From positions 496,001 to 560,000 of the forward strand of contig NZ_JACSQL010000002.1 of NCBI RefSeq assembly GCF_014836635.1: a stretch of DNA of 64,000 nucleotides. Direction: 5' to 3'. The notes under the pieces are model-generated. The model was not told the DNA's origin. It searched no databases and saw only the letters and a program-made list of their open reading frames with translations. Below are positions 24,680 to 33,785 of the stretch, one piece after another. The position numbers were made by a program, and so were the translations under genes. The stretch is from Paenibacillus gallinarum (GTDB lineage: Bacteria > Bacillota > Bacilli > Paenibacillales > Paenibacillaceae). Numbering within the stretch: position 1 is the stretch's first letter; each line of letters starts with the position of its first letter.

Positions 24680-25754
24680 AACAGTAAAAGTAGCCATTAT
24701 CGGTTGCGGAGGTATTGCAAACGGTAAACACATGCCAGCTCTATCTAAACAGAAAAATGCAGAAATGATTGCATTCTGTGACATTGAAAAATCTCGTGCA
24801 GAGGAAGCCGCTGAAAAGTTTGGTGTAGAGGGTGCCAAAGTATATACAGATTATAAAGAACTATTAAAAGATCAATCTATTGATATTGTTCATGTTTGTA
24901 CACCTAACGATTCTCACTCGGTTATTACCGTAGCAGCACTTGAAGCAGATAAACACGTCATGTGTGAAAAGCCAATGGCGAAAACGACAGAACAAGCACA
25001 AGAAATGATTGATGCCGCAAAACGTACGGGCAAAAAGCTGTCGATCGCCTATCAAAACCGTTTCCGTAATGATAGTTTGTATCTGAAACAACTCATAGAA
25101 GAAGGAGATCTAGGGGATATTTACTATGGTAAAGCGATCGCTCTTCGCCGCCGCGGCGTTCCTACTTGGGGAGTATTCCTGGATGAAGAGAAACAAGGCG
25201 GCGGGCCGCTGATTGATATTGGTACACATGCACTCGACTTAACTTTGTGGTTGATGGATAACTATAAGCCGAAGAGTGTGATGGGATCTGTGTTCCATAA
25301 ACTAAGTAACCGTGAAAATGCGGCGAATGACTTTGGTCCTTGGGATCCAGAAGAATTTAAAGTAGAAGATTCTGCCTTTGGTTTTGTAACCATGGAGAAC
25401 GGAGCAACAATTCAGGTGGAAGCAAGCTGGGCACTAAATATCGTAGAACAAGGTGAAGCTCAAACCCTTCTGGCGGGTACAGAAGGCGGAGCGGATATGA
25501 AAAATGGTCTTCGTTTGAATGGAGAGAAACTAAGCAGATTATATGATCAAAATATTAACCTTAACGCAGGTGGAGTTGCTTTCTTCGAAGGTTCAAGTGA
25601 AACAGAGTCGGATCGTGAAGCAAGAATGTGGATCGAAGCTGTTACTGAGGACAAAGAACCGCTGGTAAAACCAGAGCAGGCACTGGTTGTTACTCAAATA
25701 CTTGAAGCCATTTACGAATCTGCACGTACAGGTAAAGCAGTGTATTTCGACTAA
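24672..25754 (+). CDS. Gfo/Idh/MocA-family oxidoreductase, second in cluster
   Basis: The 360-aa dehydrogenase starts with VAIIGCGGIANGKHMPAL (Rossmann fold). CEKPMAKTTEQAQEMI holds the catalytic Lys, and GGGPLIDIGTHALDLTLWL carries the substrate-binding Asp-His pair. It could oxidise a glycoside at C3 or reduce the keto product. It overlaps the preceding TIM barrel gene by 8 bases. A partial hairpin separates it from the next gene. Confidence 0.88.
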   Translation: MSKTVKVAIIGCGGIANGKHMPALSKQKNAEMIAFCDIEKSRAEEAAEKFGVEGAKVYTDYKELLKDQSIDIVHVCTPNDSHSVITVAALEADKHVMCEKPMAKTTEQAQEMIDAAKRTGKKLSIAYQNRFRNDSLYLKQLIEEGDLGDIYYGKAIALRRRGVPTWGVFLDEEKQGGGPLIDIGTHALDLTLWLMDNYKPKSVMGSVFHKLSNRENAANDFGPWDPEEFKVEDSAFGFVTMENGATIQVEASWALNIVEQGEAQTLLAGTEGGADMKNGLRLNGEKLSRLYDQNINLNAGGVAFFEGSSETESDREARMWIEAVTEDKEPLVKPEQALVVTQILEAIYESARTGKAVYFD

Positions 25755-25800
25755 TACAAACGAACATAAATGCAATTAATTATTGGGTAATAGAAAGTAG

Positions 25801-25850
25801 AGCCCGAAGTAAGCAGGTAAGAATCAAGTTACAAGCTCGCTTCGGGTTTT
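25801..25850 (+). terminator. Terminator or attenuator inside the sugar cluster
   Basis: CCCGAAG (25803-25809) pairs with CTTCGGG (25840-25846), followed by TTTT. It may lower expression of the two downstream genes or mark a separate unit. Confidence 0.6.
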
Positions 25851-25900
25851 CTATACCCGGCTTAAAACCTACTTAACATAGAACTAGGAGGGAATTTATT

Positions 25901-26869
25901 ATGAAATTAGGCGTATTCGCTGTACTATTTGGTGACAGAAAATTGGAAGAAGCACTCGACTATATCGCTTCTCAGGGACTCGGTGCAATTGAAATCGGCA
26001 CAGGCGGAAACCCAGGGGATGCACATTGTAAACCAGCAGAACTTCTAGAGAACGAGACGAAATTAAAAGAATTTAAAAAGGCCGTTGAATCTCGCGGTTT
26101 AACCATCAGTGCACTAAGCTGTCATGGAAATCCGCTTCATCCTCAAAAAGATATCGCTAAGAAATTTCATGATGATTTTGTGAATTCGGTAAAACTTGCT
26201 GAAAAACTCGAAGTACCCGTCGTCAACACCTTCTCTGGATTACCGGGTGATCATGAAGATGCTAAATATCCGAACTGGCCTGTAGCTCCTTGGCCAAATG
26301 ATTTCCAAGAAGTATTGAAATGGCAGTGGGAGAACAAACTGATACCTTACTGGACGGAATGGGGAAAATTCGCATCCGATCATGATGTTAAAGTTGGTTT
26401 AGAACTGCATGGCGGATTTTCAGTACACACACCAGCGACTTTGCTGCGTTTGCGTGAAGCAGCCGGAGAAGCGATCGGAGCAAACCTTGATCCGTCTCAC
26501 ATGTGGTGGCAAGGAATTGATCCTGTAGAGGCGATCAAGATTCTTGGACGCGAGGGCGCGATTCACCATTTCCATGCGAAAGATACAACAATAGATCCAG
26601 TAAACGTAAATATGTATGGTCTGACTGATATGCAGTCTTATACGAATATGCAGACTCGTGCTTGGCAGTTCCGTACGGTTGGATACGGTCATGATATAAA
26701 AACGTGGGCAGATATCATAAGTGCCCTTAGACTTGTAGGTTACGATTATGTTGTCAGCATTGAGCATGAAGATGGCTTAATGTCTATTGAAGAAGGTTTC
26801 TCAAAAGCCGTCCACAATCTCAAACAGGTTCTAATTGAAGAGCCTATTGGCGATATGTGGTGGGTGTAA
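25901..26869 (+). CDS. Sugar phosphate isomerase/epimerase-type TIM barrel, larger
   Basis: The 322-aa protein is the second xylose-isomerase-like barrel of the cluster. Likely metal ligands are in VGLELHGG, NLDPSHMWWQG, HFHAKDT and VSIEHED. LSCHGNPLHP is another conserved loop. Size and motifs suit a keto-glycoside epimerase or lyase, but the reaction is inferred. The ATG follows AGGAGGG. The ThuA gene follows 21 bases later. Confidence 0.87.
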   Translation: MKLGVFAVLFGDRKLEEALDYIASQGLGAIEIGTGGNPGDAHCKPAELLENETKLKEFKKAVESRGLTISALSCHGNPLHPQKDIAKKFHDDFVNSVKLAEKLEVPVVNTFSGLPGDHEDAKYPNWPVAPWPNDFQEVLKWQWENKLIPYWTEWGKFASDHDVKVGLELHGGFSVHTPATLLRLREAAGEAIGANLDPSHMWWQGIDPVEAIKILGREGAIHHFHAKDTTIDPVNVNMYGLTDMQSYTNMQTRAWQFRTVGYGHDIKTWADIISALRLVGYDYVVSIEHEDGLMSIEEGFSKAVHNLKQVLIEEPIGDMWWV

Positions 26870-26890
26870 ATATTTTAGGGGGCAATAAAC

Positions 26891-27619
26891 ATGGTTAACG
26901 TCACGATTTGGAATGAATTTGTCCATGAGAAAATTCATGATGAGGCTAAAGAAGTTTATCCGGAAGGGATTCATAAAGTGCTTGCTGATGGTCTAGCGAG
27001 TGAGGGATACGCCATTCGCACGGCTACGCTTGATCAACCTGATCATGGATTATCCGATGAAGTCCTAAATACGACAGATGTACTTATCTGGTGGGGACAC
27101 ATGGCACATGATCGAGTAAATGATCAGGTTGTAAGTAAGGTAGTGAAACGGGTATTAGACGGCATGGGTTTTATCGTACTTCATTCGGGTCATTTCTCTA
27201 AGCCTTTTAAAGCCTTGATGGGAACATCTTGCGATCTCAAGTGGCGGGAAGCAAAAGAACAAGAAATTATTTGGTGTGTGAATCCTAATCATCCGATTGC
27301 AGAAGGAATTGAAAGTCATATCCTACTGGAACATGAAGAAATGTATGGTGAGTTTTTTGATATTCCAACGCCAGATGAACTTATTTTCCTGAGTAACTTT
27401 GCAGGTGGCGAAGTATTTAGAAGTGGATGTACTTTTAAGCGGGGCGAAGGTAAAATCTTTTACTTCCGTCCGGGTCATGAGACATATCCAACCTATTACA
27501 ATCCGCAAGTGATGAAGGTCATCAGCAATTCCATCAGATGGGCTTATCCTACTCCGCACACTAAACCTGTGTATGGTTACAGCGAACCAGTAAGACCGTT
27601 AGGAGATATTCTTGTTTAA
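26891..27619 (+). CDS. ThuA-domain (trehalose utilisation-like) protein
   Basis: The 242-aa protein is a ThuA domain with a glutamine-amidotransferase-like fold (VTIWNEFVHEK at the start; DVLIWWGHMAHD and GFIVLHSGHFSKPF follow). Rhizobial ThuA works with the Gfo/Idh/MocA enzyme ThuB on 3-keto-trehalose. Its presence with two such oxidoreductases supports a keto-disaccharide route here. It is the last gene before a strong terminator. Confidence 0.87.
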   Translation: MVNVTIWNEFVHEKIHDEAKEVYPEGIHKVLADGLASEGYAIRTATLDQPDHGLSDEVLNTTDVLIWWGHMAHDRVNDQVVSKVVKRVLDGMGFIVLHSGHFSKPFKALMGTSCDLKWREAKEQEIIWCVNPNHPIAEGIESHILLEHEEMYGEFFDIPTPDELIFLSNFAGGEVFRSGCTFKRGEGKIFYFRPGHETYPTYYNPQVMKVISNSIRWAYPTPHTKPVYGYSEPVRPLGDILV

Positions 27620-27737
27620 TACAGTAGTACGATGTTGAACGTATTCCTTACCCGATCCAGCAGTGTTTAACTAAACTATATAGACACTATTTGGAGACGC
27701 GGGATACGATCATAAGCTTTGTAGCGCCACGGGTGGA

Positions 27738-27762
27738 GGGCCGTCTTAGGACGGTCCTTTTT
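27738..27762 (+). terminator. Terminator of the sugar cluster
   Basis: GGGCCGTC (27738-27745) pairs with GACGGTCC (27750-27757), followed by TTTTT. The gap 27620-27934 otherwise holds only A/T-rich promoter-like sequence of the next gene. Confidence 0.88.
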
Positions 27763-27934
27763 ATTGATCACTTCGAAAAGAGTCATCCTATTCCATATTA
27801 GGTAATAATTGTAATAGGTTCTTTTCTATCTATTTTTAATATTTCGTTTTCTTTCGGGTTAAAATATGTTAATATGAAATATACTAACTTATAGTAAGTT
27901 GTTTTTTCATGGAATTTCTAAAGAGGTGAAAATA

Positions 27935-28252
27935 ATGGAAAATCCACATCTTAAGATGTGTCCAAGGTTCGAAACCGCTTTTTCTTTTTTAGGTAAAAGA
28001 TGGAACGGACTAATTATTAAAACATTGTTAGACGGGCCTAAACGGTTTAAAGATATTTCCAATCTAATTCCACAGATGAGTGACAAAATGCTATCTGAAC
28101 GAATGAAAGATTTAGAAGCAGAAGGTATACTAACACGTCATGTTTATCCTGAGACTCCAGTTCGTATTGAATATGAACTTACAGAGAAGGGAAAGGCATT
28201 AAATCCAGTCATGTCCCAGATTCAAAACTGGGCTGAAGAATGGATTGACTAG
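27935..28252 (+). CDS. HxlR-family transcriptional regulator
   Basis: The 105-aa winged-helix protein matches the HxlR/YodB type. It has the near-N-terminal Cys (MCPRFETAFSFLGKRWNGL), LKDLEAEGILTRHVYPETPVRIEYELTEKG (wing) and the C-terminal dimer helix WAEEWID. Many members sense electrophiles or oxidants through that Cys. The frame starts earlier at 27899, but AGAGGTGAAAATA points to the ATG at 27935. No divergent target gene is next to it, so its regulon is unclear. Confidence 0.87.
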   Translation: MENPHLKMCPRFETAFSFLGKRWNGLIIKTLLDGPKRFKDISNLIPQMSDKMLSERMKDLEAEGILTRHVYPETPVRIEYELTEKGKALNPVMSQIQNWAEEWID

Positions 28253-28308
28253 TACAAAGAATGATTTGAAGTAAGACAAAGCACAGTACAATAAGTTTTG
28301 CTCCTAAG

Positions 28309-28348
28309 ACTCTTTATTTTCCTAAACCGAAAATAAGGAGTTTTTTTT
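28309..28348 (+). terminator. Terminator of the HxlR gene
   Basis: ACTCTTTATTTTC (28309-28321) pairs with GAAAATAAGGAGT (28329-28341), followed by a run of T. Confidence 0.9.
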
Positions 28349-28432
28349 CAATAGAAGTAGTCCATGCACCTCTAGGCGAATTTTCGAGTATAATTTCGAA
28401 GAAGCTAATTATGGCGTAGGGAGGCTGATCAC

Positions 28433-29084
28433 ATGAATAAAATGTTTGTGTCCCGTAAAGTGGGTTACCTAAAACACGAAGTTGACGTGCTCGAACGTGC
28501 ATCCTTACAAGTTCAGTCGATCTATGACAGAGCAGCCACTATGGCTAAACACTATTATTTTTCATTAGACCTCAGTTACCCAACCGCTTTACAGCAGGTT
28601 CCACGTACTTATTTTCAAAAATGGATATATACAACAAAGGGATGGAAGTTTATTGGGAGTGAGTATACGCTAGAAAGCACAAAGAATCCCTCTACAATGG
28701 CTCCGCTTATTAGTCTATGTTTACAAGCACTGATTTATTTGGTCACAATATGAAGAAATAAGGCTGTTACATCCTTTCCTCGGGGAAGATAGCTTTTATT
28801 CAGAAGAGGAACTTGATATTATAGCAGCTTATTTTGTGCCTACTTATTTTTCAGAGAGACCTTTACGTACTTGTGGTAAAGCGTATCGTAAACGAAATCT
28901 GTCTATTCCCATTTATCAGGAGAATTTACGTACTTCTTCGCTTGTTTATTCCGGTAAATCTGGAATGATAGAGGAGTGGTTAACGACGGGAGTTTATATA
29001 TCAGATCGGCAGTTTAAGGGGCTTGAACCTTACATAAAGAATAGGTCTGGAACGCGGATCATTATGCAAGCGGCAGTAGAATAA
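28433..29084 (+). pseudogene. Frameshifted gene of unknown function
   Basis: Two frames appear to be one gene broken by a single-base shift near 28730-28742. The first part (MNKMFVSRKVGYLKHEVDVL, to 28753) reads on smoothly in another frame as WSQYEEIRLLHPFLGEDS and continues to 29084, giving a fused product of about 217 aa. No membrane segment or known motif is visible. The shift could be a real lesion, a sequencing error or, less likely, programmed frameshifting at the TTTATTTGG run. Strong RBS upstream is not evident, though GTAGGGAGG precedes the ATG. Confidence 0.6.
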
Positions 29085-29100
29085 TTTCATTTAAAAATGT

Positions 29101-29123
29101 GAGCCCTTGATAGGGCTTTTTTT
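29101..29123 (+). terminator. Terminator after the frameshifted gene
   Basis: GAGCCC (29101-29106) pairs with GGGCT (29113-29117), with a run of seven T behind it. Confidence 0.85.
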
Positions 29124-29262
29124 GTCATTAGTTGATCTCAGGGCATAGATAATAGTATGCTAGAGTTATGTGATTGACGGATATTGTCAAATTTTAGCGA
29201 TCATCAAATGAACCACACAATTGCTCATAGACTGAGGCCAAAAAAAGTAAGGTGGTGTTAGC

Positions 29263-29973
29263 ATGAAAGTGCGAAATCCAATTACATTCCCATCTATCAT
29301 TCTGCTCATGCTCGTTATGTTGATTTCGGGTTGCAGTACATGGAATGAAGACGTAGGTGGAGCCGAGGAAGGAACACCAGGTGAGGTGAACATGATTGTG
29401 GAAGGTGGATCTTTTATACCGTCTATGAATCAATCCTTGCATTTACGTTATGATGAAGGTATGACGGTTTACGAAGCGCTTGATCGTGTAGCGAGTCTAT
29501 CGAAGGAGTCAAATCAGATTATTTCGGTCGGATCTACTGTACTTGATGATACGTTACAGTGGAAGGTAGAGAAAAACAACAAAGAAATCAGTGCTGATAT
29601 GTGGGGACAATCCATAAAAGACAAAGATTCACTGAAACTGTCTGTAGTACCTGCTACACCTATAGATATGAGTCAAACAGGTGGTTCAGGTGTTACTCTG
29701 GAGTTAAGTGGTGGATCGAATAATCCAGAATTACGATTAACAATGGCCAGGTTGTATGATCCTACGCTCACGGTTAGAGATCTGCTAATGAGTACAGATT
29801 ATGTGCAGTTGTCCGATAATAAGAAGCATCTTCAATCTATAGATGGTTATACTCCTCGGATTTCAGAGAGATGGATTATGAAGGTGAATAACAAGGAACT
29901 TGCTGAACATGGACTTGATATGGTTTTAGATCCAGGCGATGAAGTATGGGTTGAAATTGTAGAGAAAATCTAG
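29263..29973 (+). CDS. Lipoprotein with two DUF4430-like domains
   Basis: The 236-aa protein has a lipoprotein signal (LVMLISGCSTW, Cys about 25). Two repeats of a ubiquitin-like DUF4430/SLBB fold follow. The first runs about 40-130 (LRYDEGMTVYEALDRV then KDSLKLSVVP); the second about 145-236 (DPTLTVRDLLMSTDYVQLSD then LDPGDEVWVEIVE). Such domains occur in cobalamin-binding and surface proteins. Ligand unknown. The ATG follows TAAGGTGGTG. Confidence 0.8.
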   Translation: MKVRNPITFPSIILLMLVMLISGCSTWNEDVGGAEEGTPGEVNMIVEGGSFIPSMNQSLHLRYDEGMTVYEALDRVASLSKESNQIISVGSTVLDDTLQWKVEKNNKEISADMWGQSIKDKDSLKLSVVPATPIDMSQTGGSGVTLELSGGSNNPELRLTMARLYDPTLTVRDLLMSTDYVQLSDNKKHLQSIDGYTPRISERWIMKVNNKELAEHGLDMVLDPGDEVWVEIVEKI

Positions 29974-30012
29974 TAAAACACAGAATCGTGTAAAGAATGA
30001 GTGAAAATTAAA

Positions 30013-30043
30013 GAAGCCGATTCCTCCCAGAGGAACCGGCTTC
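30013..30043. terminator. Bidirectional terminator between lipoprotein and fnr
   Basis: GAAGCCGATTCCTC (30013-30026) pairs with GAGGAACCGGCTTC (30030-30043), one mismatch, with short T/A runs on each side. Confidence 0.85.
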
Positions 30044-30051
30044 TTTCTATT

Positions 30052-30771
30052 CTAAATACGGCAGATTTCGATGGGGCATTGTTCACATCTGCAAATTTCA
30101 CGAAGAGAATTTAGTTCTTTAATGATAATGTAGCCACCTTCATAAGCAAGAGAACCTTTTTTTCGAAGCTCCCCGAGCATTCGGTTTACGCTTTCTCTGG
30201 TAGCTCCAATCATGTTAGAGAGGTCAGTATGTGTCAATTTCCTACTAATGCGGATACTTCCATCGGCTTGTTGCTCACCGTACGTATTGCCGAGGCGAAT
30301 CAATGTAGAACATAGAGCTCCTTGCTTACCATACATCATAAGATCACGGAATTTAGTCTGTGTTATACGGTGATAAATTCCCATCCATTTCATAAAGTCA
30401 ATTGCAAAGTCACCGTATAAACCAATTAACAATTCAAGATCAGCCGTTTCTATAATACCAACTTCACTTTCCTCAAGCACTTCTGCAGAGAAGCTGTGTC
30501 GACTTGAAAAGAAGGGGTCTGCATGACCTGTCATATCTCCATCCTGATGGATGTACATGATGAGTTCTTTTCCTTCATCTGTTGATTTAGTGACTTTGAT
30601 CCGACCCTTCTTTATATAGAAGAGTTTATCTGCTGTATCTCCTTCCCAGAAAAGATGAGACCCTTGGGGGAAAGTTCGATCTTTCATGGAGTCAAAAAGG
30701 CGGTTCAAATTTTCCTTGGAAAAACAGTTGGTATTTCCTTCAGTCTTCTCTAATACATTGATATAAGTCAT
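30052..30771 (-). CDS. fnr: FNR/CRP-family anaerobic regulator with C-terminal Fe-S cluster
   Basis: The 239-aa protein has a cyclic-nucleotide-type beta-barrel (about 15-130), a dimer helix and a winged-helix DNA-binding domain (HTDLSNMIGATRESVNRMLGEL, about 184-205). The C-terminus EICRCEQCPIEICRI places cysteines at 227, 229, 232 and 237. That is where Bacillus FNR binds its oxygen-labile 4Fe-4S cluster, unlike the N-terminal cluster of E. coli FNR. It is divergent from adhE; TGTGA-N6-TCACA sites lie between. It should switch on fermentation genes without oxygen. Confidence 0.92.
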   Translation of the reverse strand: MTYINVLEKTEGNTNCFSKENLNRLFDSMKDRTFPQGSHLFWEGDTADKLFYIKKGRIKVTKSTDEGKELIMYIHQDGDMTGHADPFFSSRHSFSAEVLEESEVGIIETADLELLIGLYGDFAIDFMKWMGIYHRITQTKFRDLMMYGKQGALCSTLIRLGNTYGEQQADGSIRISRKLTHTDLSNMIGATRESVNRMLGELRKKGSLAYEGGYIIIKELNSLREICRCEQCPIEICRI

Positions 30772-30926
30772 GTTGATTCCCCCTAGCTTTTATCGTAAAT
30801 AAGTTCCTTAACATGAGAAGAGTAATTTGTTAATGTGATTTAAGTCTTTGAATACCTCAAGTATATACTTATGAATATGATTTTTGGGCCTTGTAGAGAG
30901 GGAAACTGTGACGAAATTCTAAACTT

Positions 30927-30942
30927 TGTGATTCATTTCACT
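30927..30942. promoter_or_regulatory. FNR-type box 1 upstream of adhE
   Basis: TGTGA-ttcatt-TCACT is one base from the ideal TGTGA-N6-TCACA. It lies 40 bp from box 2, near four helical turns. It could also serve the divergent fnr gene. Confidence 0.65.
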
Positions 30943-30966
30943 ACTGGCAGATAAAGCCTGAAACTT

Positions 30967-30982
30967 TGTGAACACATTCACA
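30967..30982. promoter_or_regulatory. FNR-type box 2, also Rex-like
   Basis: TGTGA-acacat-TCACA is a perfect FNR-type palindrome. The wider TTGTGAACACATTCACAT also fits the Rex consensus TTGTGAA-N4-TTCACAA at all but one position, so NADH-sensing Rex could compete here. Confidence 0.75.
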
Positions 30983-30987
30983 TATTA

Positions 30988-31003
30988 TGTGAAAATAATC
31001 ACA
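30988..31003. promoter_or_regulatory. FNR-type box 3 upstream of adhE
   Basis: TGTGA-aaataa-TCACA is a perfect palindrome, 21 bp from box 2. With TACGAT (31025-31030) as -10, its centre falls about 41.5 bp before the inferred start, the standard class II activator position. Confidence 0.75.
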
Positions 31004-31089
31004 AACTTAATGTTTTTGTTATGATACGATGATCTCGTAGAAAAGAGAGAAACAAAATATATAGACATTTTGGTAGGAGGATGAATCAC

Positions 31090-33702
31090 ATGGCTGTTAA
31101 TAAAGAAGAAGTAACAAAGGAAGTAACTGCCAAGGATTACATTAATGAAATCGTACTAAAAGGAAAAAAAGCTCTCGAATCTTTTATGAAACTTGATCAA
31201 GCTGCAATTGACCGAATTGTTCAGGCTATGGCACTTGCTGGGCTGGATCAACACATGCCTTTAGCTAAGATGGCGGTAGAAGAAACTGGTCGCGGTGTTT
31301 ATGAAGATAAAATTATTAAAAATATTTTCGCTACAGAATATGTCTACAACGGAATCAAATATGATAAGACAGTTGGTGTCATTGAGGACAACGAATATGA
31401 AAACTGCCAAAAAATCGCTGAACCTGTTGGCGTGATCATGGGGATCACACCCGTAACGAATCCAACCTCAACAACAATGTTTAAAGCACTGATTGCGATT
31501 AAGACTCGTAACCCAATCGTGTTTGGTTTCCATCCTTCCGCGCAAAATTCGAGCCGTGAGGCTGCACGAATCCTAAGAGATGCAGCGATTAAAGAAGGTG
31601 CACCAGCAGACTGTATCCAGTGGATTGATGAACCTACCATGGAGAAGACGAATGAACTTATGAATCATCCTGACATTGCGCTGATTCTTGCTACAGGCGG
31701 AGGAGCTATGGTAAAAGCTGCATACAGCTGTGGTAAACCTGCACTTGGCGTAGGACCTGGTAATGTTCCTTGCTTCATCGAAAAAACAGCTGACTTGAAA
31801 CAAGCGGTGAATGATCTAATCCTATCAAAATCTTTTGATCATGGAATGATTTGTGCATCTGAGCAAGCAGTTATTATTGAAGAACCAATTTATAATGAAG
31901 CTAAAAAATTGCTAATTGACAATGGATGTTATTTTGTAACGAAAGACGAAATAGCAAAACTTACAGCAGGTACAATTATCGCTGAAAAATGCGCTGTTAA
32001 TCCAAAAATTGTAGGACAATCCGCAGTGAAGATCGCTCAAATGTGCGGAATTCATGTTCCAGAAGGAACAAAAATCCTGATCGCAGAAATTGATGGTGTT
32101 GGACCGAAATTCCCGCTTTCTGCAGAAAAACTCAGCCCAGTACTTGCTTGTTACAAAGTAAAAACAGCTGATCAAGGGATTGAGCGTGCAGCTGAAATCG
32201 TTGCTTTTGGCGGAATGGGACACTCATCGGTTATTCATTCCAATAATGATGATGTGATTAATCGTTTTGCAGACCGCTTGCCAACATGCCGTATTCTGGT
32301 AAATTCGCCATCAACGCATGGTGCAATTGGTGATATTTATAATTCTAATATTCCTTCCCTTACACTCGGCTGTGGATCGTATGGTCGTAACTCGACTTCT
32401 TCTAATGTGACAGCAGTCAATCTAATTAACGTAAAAAGGGTGGCGCGTAGAACGGTGAATATGCAATGGTTTAAAGTTCCGAACAAAGTATACTTTGAAA
32501 AAGGCGCTACTCAGTATCTTGCCAAAATGCCGGATATCTCCCGTATTCTTATCGTAACTGATCCAATGATGGTAAAACTGGGCTATGTGGAAAAAGTGGA
32601 ACATTACCTTCGTCAGCGCCGTGTACCTGTTGCCATTGAAGTGTTCTCTGATGTAGAGCCAGATCCATCGACAACAACGGTAGAACGCGGTACGGAACTT
32701 ATGAAACAATTCCAACCTGACTGTATTATTGCTCTTGGCGGTGGTTCGCCAATGGATGCTGCCAAAGCAATGTGGCTGTTCTACGAGTACCCAGATACAA
32801 GTTTCCACAACTTGAAACAAAAATTCATGGATATCCGTAAACGGATTTACAAATATCCGCGTTTAGGACAAAAAGCACAATTTGTTGCAATCCCAACCAC
32901 TTCGGGTACGGGTTCTGAAGTAACTTCGTTTGCTGTTATTACGGATAAGAACAATGGCAACACGAAATATCCACTGGCTGATTATGAGCTTACGCCTGAT
33001 GTAGCAATTGTAGATCCGGAGTTCGTATATAGTTTGCCTAGAACTGCAGTTGCTGATACAGGAATGGATGTACTTACTCATGCGATTGAAGCATATGTAT
33101 CAGTAATGGCCAATGACTATACAGATGGCCTTGCAATTAAAGCAATTCAGCTTGTATTTGAATATCTCGAAGCATCTGCACTCACTGGGGATAAATTGGC
33201 TAGAGAAAAAATGCATAATGCATCGACTATTGCAGGTATGGCGTTTGCGAATGCATTCCTTGGAATCAACCATTCCCTTGCTCATAAATGGGGAGGACAA
33301 TATCACACTGCTCATGGACGCACGAATGCAATCTTGTTACCACATGTTATTCGTTATAATGCGAAGAAACCAACGAAATTTGCATCTTTCCCTAAATACT
33401 CGCACTTTATAGCGGATCAGCGTTATGCTGAAATTGCAAGAATTCTGGGACTGCCTGCAAGCACAACAGAAGAAGGGGTAAACAGCTTGATTCAAGCTAT
33501 TCGTGATCTAAACAGAAAACTCGGTATTCCTGAGTCTTTCCAAGCGCTTGGTTTTGATGCTAAAGATTTCGAATCGCGTGTGGATTACTTGGCGGATCGC
33601 GCATTCGAAGATCAATGTACAACCGCTAATCCGAAGTTACCTCTAGTAACAGAACTGGCTGATGTGTACCGTAACGCTTTCTATGGTAATTTTGATAAAT
33701 AA
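31090..33702 (+). CDS. adhE: Bifunctional acetaldehyde-CoA/alcohol dehydrogenase AdhE
   Basis: The 870-aa fusion makes ethanol from acetyl-CoA with two NADH. The N-terminal aldehyde dehydrogenase domain (about 1-440) has the catalytic Cys in DHGMICASEQ and GVGPGNVPCF. The C-terminal iron-dependent alcohol dehydrogenase (about 450-865) has GGGSPMDAAK, TTSGTGSEVTSF and the iron ligands around HAIEAYVS, NHSLAHKWGG and HGRTNA. AdhE forms filaments (spirosomes). The frame includes an ATG at 31081, but AGGAGG is placed for the ATG at 31090. FNR-type boxes upstream predict anaerobic induction. Confidence 0.96.
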   Translation: MAVNKEEVTKEVTAKDYINEIVLKGKKALESFMKLDQAAIDRIVQAMALAGLDQHMPLAKMAVEETGRGVYEDKIIKNIFATEYVYNGIKYDKTVGVIEDNEYENCQKIAEPVGVIMGITPVTNPTSTTMFKALIAIKTRNPIVFGFHPSAQNSSREAARILRDAAIKEGAPADCIQWIDEPTMEKTNELMNHPDIALILATGGGAMVKAAYSCGKPALGVGPGNVPCFIEKTADLKQAVNDLILSKSFDHGMICASEQAVIIEEPIYNEAKKLLIDNGCYFVTKDEIAKLTAGTIIAEKCAVNPKIVGQSAVKIAQMCGIHVPEGTKILIAEIDGVGPKFPLSAEKLSPVLACYKVKTADQGIERAAEIVAFGGMGHSSVIHSNNDDVINRFADRLPTCRILVNSPSTHGAIGDIYNSNIPSLTLGCGSYGRNSTSSNVTAVNLINVKRVARRTVNMQWFKVPNKVYFEKGATQYLAKMPDISRILIVTDPMMVKLGYVEKVEHYLRQRRVPVAIEVFSDVEPDPSTTTVERGTELMKQFQPDCIIALGGGSPMDAAKAMWLFYEYPDTSFHNLKQKFMDIRKRIYKYPRLGQKAQFVAIPTTSGTGSEVTSFAVITDKNNGNTKYPLADYELTPDVAIVDPEFVYSLPRTAVADTGMDVLTHAIEAYVSVMANDYTDGLAIKAIQLVFEYLEASALTGDKLAREKMHNASTIAGMAFANAFLGINHSLAHKWGGQYHTAHGRTNAILLPHVIRYNAKKPTKFASFPKYSHFIADQRYAEIARILGLPASTTEEGVNSLIQAIRDLNRKLGIPESFQALGFDAKDFESRVDYLADRAFEDQCTTANPKLPLVTELADVYRNAFYGNFDK

Positions 33703-33717
33703 GAAATGGTAAAAATA

Positions 33718-33759
33718 GCCGAGCTGAGAGGGAATAATCCTGGTTAGCTCGGTTTTTTT
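33718..33759 (+). terminator. Terminator of adhE
   Basis: GCCGAGCT (33718-33725) pairs with AGCTCGG (33746-33752), followed by seven T. Confidence 0.88.
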
Positions 33760-33785
33760 ATAAAAGGGAGGAAGGAGATGAATTA

